This document shows positions 15,606-24,995 of a DNA stretch of 64,000 nucleotides, piece by piece; the stretch's first letter is position 1; each line of letters starts with the position of its first letter. The notes under the pieces are model-generated. The model saw only the letters and a program-made list of their open reading frames with translations, was not told the origin of the DNA and searched no databases. Position numbers and translations under genes: made by a program. The DNA is from Halobellus litoreus. GTDB taxonomy: Archaea > Halobacteriota > Halobacteria > Halobacteriales > Haloferacaceae. The stretch is taken from the NCBI RefSeq assembly GCF_024464595.1, contig NZ_JANHAW010000002.1:124001-188000 (forward strand), read 5' to 3'.

Positions 15606-16456
15606 TGGATGCGTGCTCCGTCGTTTCGCGTCGTCGTTCGCCACGTCCGACCGCTGCGTTCGTCCCACCGCACTTGGACGCGGTCGAGGCCCTCGCTATC
15701 GCCGACGGCGACGACGCTCGGACCGGTCCCCGACAGCGACACGCCGGCCACGTGCGGCATCGCCTCGATCGCGGGGTCAGGAGAGAACCCGAGCGCGGCC
15801 GAAAAAGCCAGCCCGTTCACGGTCATCGCCTCGGCGTACCGGCCGTCGAGAGCCAGGTCGGCGACCAGTTCGGCCATCGACGCGACGTTCGCACACCGCT
15901 CGACGTCGGCATCGGCGCTGTAGGCGCGTTCTTCGGGCGTCCAGACGAGGACGTCCCAGGACACCTCGTCGCGGGCGAGCATCTCGTCTGCGTCGTTGTC
16001 GGTGACGGTCACGCCGCCGAGCATCGACGCCGAGGCGTCGTCGAACGCGCCGGTCACGGTGACGCCGACGTCGCGTGCGGCTTCGACGCCGAGGCGGCAC
16101 GCTTCGAGTCGGTCCGGATCCGCGTCGAGGGCGTCAGCGGTGGCGAGCACCGTCGCGTTGGCCGCGGCACTCGAACTCTTCAGCCCCGCGGCCATCGGGA
16201 CGTCGCTCTCGGTCCGCACCGATCCCCCGGAGGGGGCGTCGCCGCCGCCGTAGCGCTCGACCGCGAGTTCGACGCAGCGCTCGATGAGACGGGTGTCGGC
16301 GTCGACCGTCCCGGCAATCTCGCCCGTCACCGCATCGGAGTCGTCGAGTTCGACCGTAGCGGCCGTCTCGGCGTCGATGGCGAAGGCCGACCCGGTCCCC
16401 GTCGAGAGGGCGTTCAGCACCGTCCCCGCCCCCAGTGCGACTGCGTGGCCGTGCAT
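15602..16456 (-). CDS. aroK: Shikimate kinase, archaeal GHMP type
   Basis: The 284-residue enzyme belongs to the GHMP kinase superfamily, which replaces the bacterial P-loop shikimate kinase in archaea. The ATP-binding motif PMAAGLKSSSAAANA is central and a C-terminal GHMP glycine motif SLSGTGPSVVAVG is present. It phosphorylates shikimate at the 3-hydroxyl. A TATA-like CTTTTAGG about 27 bases before the start suggests a leaderless transcript. Chorismate mutase follows with a four-base overlap. Confidence 0.94.
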   Translation of the reverse strand: MHGHAVALGAGTVLNALSTGTGSAFAIDAETAATVELDDSDAVTGEIAGTVDADTRLIERCVELAVERYGGGDAPSGGSVRTESDVPMAAGLKSSSAAANATVLATADALDADPDRLEACRLGVEAARDVGVTVTGAFDDASASMLGGVTVTDNDADEMLARDEVSWDVLVWTPEERAYSADADVERCANVASMAELVADLALDGRYAEAMTVNGLAFSAALGFSPDPAIEAMPHVAGVSLSGTGPSVVAVGDSEGLDRVQVRWDERSGRTWRTTTRNDGARIQ

Positions 16457-16519
16457 ACATGGATGCTATCGAGCGACCTAAAAGGAGTAGCGATTGACAC
16501 GCGCTCCCAGAGAGGGGGG

Positions 16520-17101
16520 TCACGCCCCCGACGTCGACGCCGCGTCGCGGCGTCGGAGCATCCCCAACACCCGCCAGGTGACGACGGCGTCACCGTCCGG
16601 AGTCCGTCCAGTCACGTCGACGTCGACGTAGCCGCGGCGAGGATCGGAGTCCGAGGGCCGCTTGTCGACGACTTCGACGTCGACCGCGAGCGTGTCACCC
16701 GGATTTACCGGTCGGTGCCACCGCAGGTCGTCGACGCCGCGCCCGCCGAGGAACGCGACGCGGCCGAAGAACGCCTCCGTCGCGAGTCGGTTACAGGCGC
16801 AGTAACTGTGCAGGCCGCTGGCGACGAGACCGTCGAACGGCGACGCCTCGTCGGCGGCGTCGCCGAGGTGGAACGGCTGGGGATCGTACTTCCCGGCGAA
16901 GTCGACGATCGACTCGCGAGTGAACGTGACTGTCCGGTCGGCGACGAAGCGGTCGCCGACGGCGACGTCCTCGTACGTCAGTCGCTCCGTTGCTGTCCCG
17001 TCGTCGCGTGCGCCGGCAGAATCGAGCGGCGTGACGGTCTCATCAAGCGAATTCGTGTCGGAGACGCCGGTGTCGGGGACGTCCGTATCGCGACCGGTCA
17101 T
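16520..17101 (-). CDS. MaoC-family (hotdog-fold) dehydratase-like protein
   Basis: From ATG 17101 (ATG 17125 is an alternative) the product has 193 residues. After a hydrophilic N-terminus of ~45 residues, the segment YEDVAVGDRFVADRTVTFT and the hydratase motif YDPQPFHL...DGLVASGLHS are typical of MaoC/R-hydratase hotdog proteins, with Asp and His of the active site present. These act on enoyl-CoA thioesters. It is divergent from the PQQ-repeat protein; its specific substrate is unknown. Confidence 0.88.
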   Translation of the reverse strand: MTGRDTDVPDTGVSDTNSLDETVTPLDSAGARDDGTATERLTYEDVAVGDRFVADRTVTFTRESIVDFAGKYDPQPFHLGDAADEASPFDGLVASGLHSYCACNRLATEAFFGRVAFLGGRGVDDLRWHRPVNPGDTLAVDVEVVDKRPSDSDPRRGYVDVDVTGRTPDGDAVVTWRVLGMLRRRDAASTSGA

Positions 17102-17213
17102 ACGAGACCACTCGAGGTCGGCCATCAAAGCCGCTGCGCTCCGGACAGGGGGACGCCGCGAGTCCTCCCGATCGTGCCGAAGACACTTACACTGCCGATG
17201 CGGGGCGTATGGT

Positions 17214-18626
17214 ATGTCGCCCGACGCGACCGGCGATACGCCCGCCGGACCGTCCCTCCGCGAGCGGGCCGAACGAGCGATCACGCGGCGGCGGCTCCTC
17301 CTCGCCGGTGGTCTCGGACTCGGCGCTGGAGCGCTCACACAGGTGCGAACCGAGCCGCCTGCCCCGCCCGACGTGTCCGCCGGAACGTGGCCGTTCACCG
17401 ACCGCGACCCGCAGCGAACCGACGCGGCGCCCGGTGCGACCCCACCCGCGGACCCGTCAGTCGCGTGGCGGAAACGGCCGGTTGCGTCGGTCGATGCGCT
17501 CGTTGTCGGTCCCGAGCGCGTGTACGTCGGGAGCGGGCGGACGGCGGCCGACCCGCCGGTCGTCGCGGCGCTTCGCCGCGCAGACGGCGCCGTCCAGTGG
17601 ACCCGGCAGGTTCCCGCGCGGTGTCTCGCCGCGGTCGCCGGCGCCGTCTACGCCTGCGGCGAGTCGGGTCCGGCGGCGGACCGCAGCGACGGCGGACGGT
17701 CAGGTGTCGTCACGCGACTCGCGGCCGACACCGGGGCGACGCAGTGGCGGCGGGACCTCCGCGAGTACGGTGAGCGACTGGCCGCGAGCGAGCGGGCGGT
17801 CTACGTCGGCTACCACGACGGCGTGACGGCGTTCGGCCGACGGGGCCGGCGGCTGTTCCGCACCTCGACGTGGGGCGTCCCCGTGACGCCGCTTCTCGTC
17901 GACGACGCACTCCTCCTGGCGGGCGGGCGCGTGGCGCGGTTAGGCGCCCGTCGGTGGAGCGAGGTGCTTCTCGAACAGCCGCCGGATTCGGCCTGGGAAC
18001 GGAACCCGCCGGACTACACGCTGGATCCGACTGTCGTCGCGCGGACGGGCGCCCCCGACCTCGTCGTGACGGGGACGCTCTCGCTCAACTCGGGGACCGA
18101 CGAATCGCCGTCACTCCGAGCGTACGAACTCGACGGTGGCGCGCAGCGCTGGGCAACGGTCGACGCGACCCCGCTGGCCGAACCAGTGATCGTCAAAGAA
18201 CTCGCGGTGCGCGAAGACCGACTGTTTCACGCGATTCGAACCGGACGGGACGACGGCCGCCGGCGGACTGTCTGCTGTCGCAGCGCGACGACGGGCGAGG
18301 AGCGCTGGCGCGTCGATTTCTCGAACTGGATCCGATCGGTCGTCGTCTCCGGTGACCGCGTTCTCGTCGGCACGCGCTGGGACTCAGTCACGCCGGATAC
18401 AGACTCGCCCGTCGGGAGTGCAAGCGTCGACGGCGCGGACACCGAAACCCCGCCGCCGGGCCGCGTGACGGCGCTCTCGCTCGACGGCAACGTCCGGTGG
18501 CAACAGTCGATTGCCGGCTCCGTCTCGAACGTCGCCCCGGTCGGTTCTCGGCTATTCGTCGGCACCGACGACGCGAGTTACGGCGGCGAGACGGCGGCGT
18601 CGGGCCGCCTCGTCGCCCTCGAATGA
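17214..18626 (+). CDS. PQQ-like beta-propeller protein, Tat-exported
   Basis: From ATG 17214 the protein has 470 residues. The N-terminus has a twin-arginine signal (AITRRRLLLAGGLGLGAGAL), so it is exported folded, as usual in haloarchaea. The mature part consists of repeated blades of the type VGPERVYVGSGR...VVAALRRADGAVQWTRQVP, as in BamB-like PQQ propellers. No catalytic residues for a dehydrogenase are evident; a scaffold or binding role at the cell surface is likely. Confidence 0.85.
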   Translation: MSPDATGDTPAGPSLRERAERAITRRRLLLAGGLGLGAGALTQVRTEPPAPPDVSAGTWPFTDRDPQRTDAAPGATPPADPSVAWRKRPVASVDALVVGPERVYVGSGRTAADPPVVAALRRADGAVQWTRQVPARCLAAVAGAVYACGESGPAADRSDGGRSGVVTRLAADTGATQWRRDLREYGERLAASERAVYVGYHDGVTAFGRRGRRLFRTSTWGVPVTPLLVDDALLLAGGRVARLGARRWSEVLLEQPPDSAWERNPPDYTLDPTVVARTGAPDLVVTGTLSLNSGTDESPSLRAYELDGGAQRWATVDATPLAEPVIVKELAVREDRLFHAIRTGRDDGRRRTVCCRSATTGEERWRVDFSNWIRSVVVSGDRVLVGTRWDSVTPDTDSPVGSASVDGADTETPPPGRVTALSLDGNVRWQQSIAGSVSNVAPVGSRLFVGTDDASYGGETAASGRLVALE

Positions 18627-18758
18627 GACGAGATGTGGACCGGCTGGACCGGCTGGCGACACCGAGCGGACGATCGAGCCTTCGCCGCAACCCTGCCGTC
18701 GCCCCGGCCCGGTCCTGGCATCGCGGTCCTTTTGAGCGGCCCACCCGAACTCTGGGGT

Positions 18759-19235
18759 ATGAGCGCGCGCAACGACGTCCCGCCGAGCACCGTCGGCGTC
18801 GAACTCCTCGAGCACGGCGTCGAGGTGGAGTACACCGACGGCCGGACGACGCTGTACCGGGGCGTTCCGGAGCCAGTCACCGACACGCTCACCACGCCCC
18901 CGAAGAAGGAGACGCACGTTCTCGTCACCGACCCCACAGAGACGGAGGGCGTGATGCTGTACGTCAACGACCTCAAGACCCACGACGACATCCTCGAAGC
19001 GACCGGCGTCGGCCGCGTCGTCCTCGATGACGGGGAGGAAGAGGAGATATTCCCGGGCGTCACCGTCCGCCGGCCCGGCGGGATGCGGACGGAGGTCGAG
19101 GCCGACCCCGAAATCGCCCGCGGGCGGGTGTTCGTCTTCGTCGAAGACGACTGGAGCGAGCGTTCCTACGAGTTCGTGGGCGAGGAGTCTGAAAAGACGG
19201 GCGACTCCGAGACCGACGAGAGAACCGACGCCTGA
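18759..19235 (+). CDS. DUF5796-like conserved haloarchaeal protein
   Basis: The 158-residue acidic protein has no catalytic motif that I recognise. Its core (VGVELLEHGVEVEYTDGRTTLYRGVP ... KKETHVLVTDP) corresponds to a conserved haloarchaeal family I associate with DUF5796. The ATG at 18759 follows a short spacer. Its TGA shares one base with the start of the next small gene. Confidence 0.8.
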   Translation: MSARNDVPPSTVGVELLEHGVEVEYTDGRTTLYRGVPEPVTDTLTTPPKKETHVLVTDPTETEGVMLYVNDLKTHDDILEATGVGRVVLDDGEEEEIFPGVTVRRPGGMRTEVEADPEIARGRVFVFVEDDWSERSYEFVGEESEKTGDSETDERTDA

Positions 19236-19465
19236 TGGCACTCCGAAAGCGCTGGAAACAATTGACCCGCGAGACGGTCGCCTCCGCCCCCGACGCCTAC
19301 GCGCTGATCGAGTTCGGAGACGACGATGGCACCCTCGTCCGCACGACGGCGGGGCTGCTTCCCGACGAACTCCGCGAGGCGTTGGCCTACGGCGACGCCG
19401 CACAGGTCCGCTGGGAGCGAGCGCAGTCCGCGGAGCACGCCGAGCGACTGCTCGACGAGCGGTAG
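19235..19465 (+). CDS. Conserved haloarchaeal protein, unknown function
   Basis: This 76-residue protein begins with a basic helix (MALRKRWKQLTRETV) and continues as a small acidic domain. No family function is known to me. Translational coupling to the DUF5796-like gene through TGATG, together with the convergent DR2241 gene 46 bases away, supports a real gene. Confidence 0.7.
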   Translation: MALRKRWKQLTRETVASAPDAYALIEFGDDDGTLVRTTAGLLPDELREALAYGDAAQVRWERAQSAEHAERLLDER

Positions 19466-19511
19466 GCGTCGGCGTTCGTTTCGCGGCGACGGGTCGGTGG
19501 CGCCGGGCCGC

Positions 19512-20678
19512 TCAGTGCCCGTCGTCGTGGCCGCCGTCCTCGACGTCGTGCTCGTCCGGGTGCGTCGGCGTCCCCGAGAGGTTCCCGTCCCCGTCGAATC
19601 GCTTCGCGCGGAGGAACCGCGCCCGGTAGCGGTTCGCGCCCTCGTAGACGTCTGCCTCGCGGATGTCGTCGGTGCTGCCGTCGGCGACGGCGTCGACGAT
19701 GGCCTCGACCTGCTCTTTCTCGGACGGCGTGAGGTCGAACTCGTAGGTGTGAGTCTCTTCCTCCTCCAACTTCGTCCACTTGCGCGCGGCGGCGACGACG
19801 AGCGAGCAGGGCTCCCGACAGGGGAACGTCCCCGCGCCGCCGTCGGCCGCCAGGTCGTGATCGGCGTCGTACTCCCACTCGCGGCGCTTGAGACACTGCG
19901 AGTCGACGCAGCAGGCCTCGGCGACCCAGTCGACCGCCTCGGGAGCGAGGTCCTCGATGACGTCGTAGATCCCGGTCTGCCGCTCCGCGGTCTCCCGCCA
20001 GTGGGTCACGTCGAGGTCGCCCTCGCGTTCGAGGTTCCAGTTGGCGACCGAGGCGGGGTAGAGGACGTCGAGCGTCTCGACGGCGTCGCGGCCGTCGAGG
20101 TCGGGGAAAACCCACCCCGATACGAGCGTCGGGGCCGTCTTCAGCGGCCGGTATCGGCCGCGGTCGTCGTACGTCGCGATCTCCCGGGCGTCGAGCGGGT
20201 CGTGGTGGGCGTCCAGTTCGGTGGCTTCGATCCCGGTATCGTCGGCGTGACGGATCTCGTACCGGCGGTGACCGGCCGAGGCGAGCGTCGCGGTCACGAC
20301 GACGTCGCCCCACTCCGTCTCCATTCCGGATTCGAGCGCGTCGTACCGCTCCGGGACGGCGTGGTCGTGGGCGGCCTCGGCGTGTCGGAGGAACGCCTGC
20401 CGGTGCCGGCCGCGGTGGCCGACGACCGCCTCCCAGTAGTACCAGTTCGTGACGAACGGCGCGACGTCGTCCCCGCTCGCGACCGTCCGGAGCTCGGATT
20501 CGGAGAGGTCGCCGTGACGAACGGCGGGGGTTTCGATCGCGAACGTCGTGCCGTCGTCGTCCGCAGTCGCGTGCAGGCCGTCGAACTCGATCGGGTCGGG
20601 ATCCGTTCTCAAGTGGTCACACAACGTGTCGACCTGGTCGTCGCGGACGTCGAACTGTTCGGACTCCACGTCAGTCAC
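19512..20678 (-). CDS. DR2241-family iron-sulfur protein
   Basis: The 388-residue protein contains a C-terminal cysteine cluster (EACCVDSQCLKRREW and FPCREPCS, residues ~255-290) that fits a [4Fe-4S] site of the DR2241 type. The N-terminal ~200 residues are acidic with no clear motif. Such proteins are encoded beside CbiX chelatases. The start overlaps the cbiX stop by 8 bases, so the two products probably act together in siroheme or cobalamin-related tetrapyrrole synthesis. Confidence 0.85.
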   Translation of the reverse strand: MTDVESEQFDVRDDQVDTLCDHLRTDPDPIEFDGLHATADDDGTTFAIETPAVRHGDLSESELRTVASGDDVAPFVTNWYYWEAVVGHRGRHRQAFLRHAEAAHDHAVPERYDALESGMETEWGDVVVTATLASAGHRRYEIRHADDTGIEATELDAHHDPLDAREIATYDDRGRYRPLKTAPTLVSGWVFPDLDGRDAVETLDVLYPASVANWNLEREGDLDVTHWRETAERQTGIYDVIEDLAPEAVDWVAEACCVDSQCLKRREWEYDADHDLAADGGAGTFPCREPCSLVVAAARKWTKLEEEETHTYEFDLTPSEKEQVEAIVDAVADGSTDDIREADVYEGANRYRARFLRAKRFDGDGNLSGTPTHPDEHDVEDGGHDDGH

Positions 20679-21564
20679 CCGCCGCCGGCGTCTCGCCGTC
20701 AGCGTCGGTCTCGCGAGTCTTCTCCCGAACCGTCGCGATGGCTGACTCGATGTCCGCGCCGGCGTCGGCGGCGCGTTCCAGCACCACGTCGGCCATCAGC
20801 CCCTCGGTGCCGACCGCGCCGGCGTACCAGATGCGGTGGCCGTCAACCTCGGCGGGGACGTCGTAGCCCGTCCGGTAGTCGTCGGTCAGTCCCATGTCCT
20901 CCGGGATGTCCTCCTGCGTGTGGAACCCGTCGGCGATGAAGAGCGGGACGACGACGACGTCCTCGCTCTCGAAGTAGTCGGTGACGTCGTCGACCTCCGG
21001 TTCCTCGTCCATATACAGCGCCTGCACCTCGTCGAATCGGTCCATCTCGCGGACGCGGTCGGCGTGGTACTCGATGGCCTTCGCGGAGTTCTCGTTGCGC
21101 TCGGTGCCGTGGCCGACGACCGCGAGCCCGAAGCCCTCGCCGACATCGGGGTCGCCCGTCACCGTCTCGGCGCGTCGAACGAGCACGTCTGTCATCGCCT
21201 CGTGCGTCCCCGCCGGCCCGCAGTAGTGCACCGTCTGGCCGGTGTCCTCGGCGGTGAACGTCGCCGTGTCCGCGCTCAGTCCGTCGGAGTCCCAGGCGGA
21301 GACGTCCCACCCCGACAGGCGGAGTTCCCGCGGGATCACCTGCTCGGTGAAGTACCCCTCGCTGATGAACAGCGGGACCACGTAGACCTCCTCGGACTCG
21401 ACGGTCCGGAGGACCTCCCGCAGCGAGGGCTCCTCCTTCCAGAACCCCGTCTTCACCTCGTCGAACGCGCCCGTCTCGCGGATGGTGTCCGCGTGGGCGT
21501 GCGTCGGTGCCGACGAATCGGGATTGAGATGCGATCCGTGCGCCACGATGACCAGCGCTTGCAT
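20671..21564 (-). CDS. cbiX: Sirohydrochlorin chelatase (CbiX, two-domain form)
   Basis: This 297-residue protein is a tandem duplication of the CbiX fold. The first half has the metal-binding histidine in VIVAHGSHL, the second in AVVGHGTE; matching segments VVPLFISEGYFTEQ and VVPLFIADGFHTQ follow, with His retained only in the second. CbiX inserts cobalt (or another divalent metal) into sirohydrochlorin. It is the first gene of a pair with the DR2241-family protein. Confidence 0.92.
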   Translation of the reverse strand: MQALVIVAHGSHLNPDSSAPTHAHADTIRETGAFDEVKTGFWKEEPSLREVLRTVESEEVYVVPLFISEGYFTEQVIPRELRLSGWDVSAWDSDGLSADTATFTAEDTGQTVHYCGPAGTHEAMTDVLVRRAETVTGDPDVGEGFGLAVVGHGTERNENSAKAIEYHADRVREMDRFDEVQALYMDEEPEVDDVTDYFESEDVVVVPLFIADGFHTQEDIPEDMGLTDDYRTGYDVPAEVDGHRIWYAGAVGTEGLMADVVLERAADAGADIESAIATVREKTRETDADGETPAAGD

Positions 21565-21718
21565 ACCTGATTCAGAGGGCGGAACGCCCTTAGGGACTTC
21601 GGGTTCCGCGAACGAATCTTCGCGTTTCGACAGTCGAATTTTTTCTGCCGCGGCTCGCAGACTCCTCTCCCACCCGCCGACCCGCGGATTTTTCTCTCCC
21701 TCGTTCCTGGCAGGGCGT

Positions 21719-22234
21719 ATGTCACTTGCCGCCGAGACGCGGGCCGCGGTCCGGGCCCGTCCGTGGCTCCTGCGGGCGCTGCGCGCGGGCGTCGTGAACT
21801 ACACCGCCGCCGCGGAGGCGCTGGACGTCGAGGGCGATACCGACTCTATCGCGACCGCGCTCCGTCGGTTCGCCGACGACCTCTCGCCCGGCGAGTCCAG
21901 CGACCGCGACGTCACCGTCAGGATGCGCAGCGGCGTCGGGCTCGCGGGCGTCGACGTCGACGACGGTGAATCGGCCTCGAACGACACCGAAACGCTCCTG
22001 TCGGTCGGCGACGCCGCCATCGTCACCGCGGACGGCAGTCTGACCGCCATCGTCGTGGCGGGCGACGTGGACTCGGCGGCGCTCGCGGTCGTCGTCGAAC
22101 GCCTCGCCGCGGAGAACGTCGTCGTCGACGCCGCGGGCGTCGCCGGCGACGAACTCGTCGTGGTCGTGCCGCGGCGCGACGGCGCGAACGCGCTTCGGCT
22201 CGTCGAGTCGGCGCTGGAGTCGGTGCCGTCCTGA
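21719..22234 (+). CDS. Conserved haloarchaeal protein (DUF7523-like)
   Basis: From ATG 21719 the product has 171 residues. The first ~70 residues suggest a helix-turn-helix-like domain (RPWLLRALRAGVVNYTAAAEAL); the last ~70 form an ACT-like alternation (LTAIVVAGDVDSAAL ... DELVVVVPRRDGANALRLVE). I associate it with a family of unknown function in haloarchaea. A regulatory, amino-acid-sensing role is conceivable but unproven. Confidence 0.75.
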   Translation: MSLAAETRAAVRARPWLLRALRAGVVNYTAAAEALDVEGDTDSIATALRRFADDLSPGESSDRDVTVRMRSGVGLAGVDVDDGESASNDTETLLSVGDAAIVTADGSLTAIVVAGDVDSAALAVVVERLAAENVVVDAAGVAGDELVVVVPRRDGANALRLVESALESVPS

Positions 22235-22305
22235 AGAGCCGCCGACACCGCTCTCCCGGGGCTATCGTCGCCGCACTCGGCCGGCCGTGGTTCTCACAGG
22301 GACAC

Positions 22306-23283
22306 TCAGTCGGCGGCGAGTTCGTCGAGGTCGAGCCTGTCGAGCGACTCGCGGATCACCGCCGCCGACTCCTCCAGGTCGGTCTGCTCGGCCTCCGAGA
22401 GGTCGAATTCCAGCACGTCCCGGACGCCGCCGCGGTTGACGGTACAGGGCAGGCTCAGGTAGGCGTCCTCGATGCCGTGCTGGCCGTCGACGAGCGTCGA
22501 GACGGTGAGGATCGAGTCGTCGTCGCCGAGGATGCGCTCGACGGTCGCCGTCACCGAGCGAGCGACGCCGTAGTTCGTCCGGCCCTTGCGCTCGATGATC
22601 TCGTAGGCGGCGTTGCGGACGTCGTCGCCGATCCGCGACTTGAGCGCGTCGACGTCCTCGACGCCCCGGTGCGCACAGTACCGCTCGAACGGGACACCGC
22701 CCAGGTTCGCGGAACTCCAGACGAGCACCTCGCTGTCGCCGTGCTCGCCGATCACGTACGCGTGGACGTTCGCGGGATCGAGGTCGAACTCGCGGCTCAG
22801 CGCGTGGCGGAACCGCGACGTGTCGAGGACGGTCCCCGACCCGATCACCCGCTCGGCCGGGAGGTCCGAGACCGCCCAGGTGACGTACGCGAGGACGTCG
22901 ACCGGGTTGGTGACGACGAGAATCACGGCGTCGTCGTTCAGTCCCGCGGTGATCTCCGGGACTATCTCGGCGAAGATCTCGGCGTTGCGCTCCATCAGTT
23001 CGAGTCGAGTCTCGCCGGGGTTCTGGCTGGCACCGGCGGTGACGACCACGACGTCCGCGTCCCAGCAGTCCTCGTAGTCGCCCGTCCTGACTCTAACGGA
23101 GGAGGTGAAGTACGCGCCGTGATCGAGATCCATCGCCTCCCCCTCGGCGCGCTCGTCGTCGATATCGACCAGGACGATCTCGCCAACCAGACCGCTGTCC
23201 ATCAGGGCGAAAGCGGTGCTCGAACCGACCGCCCCCGCACCGCCGACGATCGCCACAGTCCCCTTCCCGCGTGCTGCGCTCAT
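22306..23283 (-). CDS. L-lactate/malate dehydrogenase-family protein, LDH-like
   Basis: The 325-residue enzyme has the NAD-binding loop IVGGAGAVGSS, catalytic His in VIGEHGDSE, and the substrate-arginine segment GSGTVLDTSRFR. The specificity loop reads TAGASQNPGETR, with Gln87 at the site (classical residue 102) where lactate dehydrogenases have Gln and malate dehydrogenases have Arg. On that basis L-lactate dehydrogenase activity is more likely than malate dehydrogenase. Asp40 at the end of the second strand favours NAD over NADP. It is divergent from cysS. Confidence 0.9.
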   Translation of the reverse strand: MSAARGKGTVAIVGGAGAVGSSTAFALMDSGLVGEIVLVDIDDERAEGEAMDLDHGAYFTSSVRVRTGDYEDCWDADVVVVTAGASQNPGETRLELMERNAEIFAEIVPEITAGLNDDAVILVVTNPVDVLAYVTWAVSDLPAERVIGSGTVLDTSRFRHALSREFDLDPANVHAYVIGEHGDSEVLVWSSANLGGVPFERYCAHRGVEDVDALKSRIGDDVRNAAYEIIERKGRTNYGVARSVTATVERILGDDDSILTVSTLVDGQHGIEDAYLSLPCTVNRGGVRDVLEFDLSEAEQTDLEESAAVIRESLDRLDLDELAAD

Positions 23284-23465
23284 ATCTATCGATTATCTCA
23301 TCAGAGAGTAAATTTTGGGGGCGATTCCCGGCCGCCCGGAACCGCCCGCCTCGGCGCGTCACGCTCGCGGAACCCCACACGGTGTCGTCCGCTCCAGGAA
23401 CGGGCGACGGGAACCACACCGGCCTTCCGACGGGTTGAAAAACGCGTCCGGAGAAGGAGACGGTG

Positions 23466-24953
23466 ATGACGCTGTCCGTGACCAACACCCTGACGGGCGA
23501 ACGCGAGGAGTTCGAGCCGCGGAACGACGACGAAGTCCTGCTGTACGTCTGTGGGCTCACGGTCTCGGACGACGCCCACCTCGGTCACGCGCGCCTCTGG
23601 GCGCAGGCGGACGTGATGCACCGCTGGCTGGAACACGAGGGCTACGACGTGCGCCACGTCGAGAACTTCACCGACGTCAACGAGAAGATCGTCGCGCGGA
23701 TCGGCGAAGACGACCTCGGCGAGAGCGAGGCGGCGGTCGCCGAGCACTTCACCTCGCACGTGATCCGGGACATGCGCGGCCTGAACCTGAAGCGCGCCGA
23801 GGTGTACCCCCGCGTGTCCGAGCACGTCCCCGAGATCGTCGAACTCGTCGAGACCCTCGTCGATCGGGGGTACGCCTACGAGTCCAACGGATCGGTGTAC
23901 TTCGACGTCACCGCCTTCGACGACTACGGCAAGCTCTCGAACCAGCGACTCGACGAGATCGAGTCCCAGGGAGCCGACGCGGAGCGCTCGGAGAAGCACC
24001 ACCCGGCCGACTTCGCGCTCTGGAAGGCCGGCGCGGTCGATCCAGACGACGTCGCCGAACACCGCCACTCGGACCTCCCCGCCCTCGACGACGCCTGCGG
24101 ACAGACCTGGGAGTCGCCGTGGGGCGAGGGCCGACCCGGGTGGCACGTCGAGTGCTCGGCGATGTCGATGTCGCACCTCGACGACACCATCGACATCCAC
24201 GTCGGCGGCCGGGACCTCGTGTTCCCGCACCACGAGAACGAGATCGCCCAGAGCGAGGCCGCCACGGGCCAGCAGTTCGCCCGCTACTGGCTCCACGTCG
24301 GCCTCCTACAGACCGCCGGCGACAAGATGTCCTCCAGCCTCGGCAACTTCCTCACCGTCGTCGACGCCCTCGAGGAGTACGGCGTCGACGTCGTCCGGAC
24401 GTTCTACTGCTCGACCGGCTATCGCAGCGAACAGACGTTCGGCGAGGACGAGATGCGCGAGGCCGAGGAGCGCTGGGAGCGCCTCGAACGCGCCTACGAG
24501 GCCGCCGTCGACGCCTGCGACAGCACCGACGCCTACGCGAAGGTGGAGGACGAAGCGTTCCGCGAGTCGCTGGCGGGGGCTCGCCAGGAGTTTTCGGCGG
24601 CGATGAACGACGACTTCAACGTCCGCGAGGCGATGGCGGCGCTTCTGGAACTGGCGACGGCGGTGAACCGCCACGTCGATAGGGATGAGAAGTACGACTT
24701 CTGGGCGCTCCGAGAGTCCGTCGAAGCCTTCGAGGAACTCGGTGGCGACGTCTTCGGGCTCTCCTTCGGCGAGAGCGAGCGCGGGGGGACGGTCGTCCTC
24801 GCCGAGGAACTGGTCGAACTCGTCTTGGAGATCAGAGAGGCCGAGCGCGAGGCCGGCAACTACGAGCGCGCGGACGACCTCCGCGACGACCTCGCCGCGC
24901 TCGGCGTCGAGGTGCAGGACAGCGACGACGGCCCGTCCTTCCGATTCGAATAG
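23466..24953 (+). CDS. cysS: Cysteinyl-tRNA synthetase
   Basis: This class I synthetase has 495 residues from ATG 23466; a GTG codon directly precedes it. The signatures are present: zinc-site CGLTV near residue 31, HLGHARL for the HIGH motif, the zinc-binding WHVECSAM, HHENEIAQSEA, and DKMSSSLGN in place of KMSKS, with the second lysine replaced by serine. It charges tRNA-Cys with cysteine. The gene stands alone, convergent with the DUF357 gene. Confidence 0.96.
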   Translation: MTLSVTNTLTGEREEFEPRNDDEVLLYVCGLTVSDDAHLGHARLWAQADVMHRWLEHEGYDVRHVENFTDVNEKIVARIGEDDLGESEAAVAEHFTSHVIRDMRGLNLKRAEVYPRVSEHVPEIVELVETLVDRGYAYESNGSVYFDVTAFDDYGKLSNQRLDEIESQGADAERSEKHHPADFALWKAGAVDPDDVAEHRHSDLPALDDACGQTWESPWGEGRPGWHVECSAMSMSHLDDTIDIHVGGRDLVFPHHENEIAQSEAATGQQFARYWLHVGLLQTAGDKMSSSLGNFLTVVDALEEYGVDVVRTFYCSTGYRSEQTFGEDEMREAEERWERLERAYEAAVDACDSTDAYAKVEDEAFRESLAGARQEFSAAMNDDFNVREAMAALLELATAVNRHVDRDEKYDFWALRESVEAFEELGGDVFGLSFGESERGGTVVLAEELVELVLEIREAEREAGNYERADDLRDDLAALGVEVQDSDDGPSFRFE

Positions 24954-24995
24954 CCGTCTCGACGCGTCCCGCTGCCTGGACGCGCGCTCGTCTCC

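Noticed and set aside
15443-17773. Plus-strand open frame of 776 codons
   Set aside because: It runs antisense to chorismate mutase, shikimate kinase and the MaoC gene and then out of frame through the PQQ protein; high GC removes stop codons. No domain is recognisable.
19326-20939. Plus-strand open frame of 537 codons
   Set aside because: Antisense to the DR2241-family gene, which has the cysteine cluster and acidic composition expected of a real protein.
22306-23283. Malate dehydrogenase
   Set aside because: The specificity position is Gln, not Arg; a lactate-type call fits better, though substrate remains unproven.
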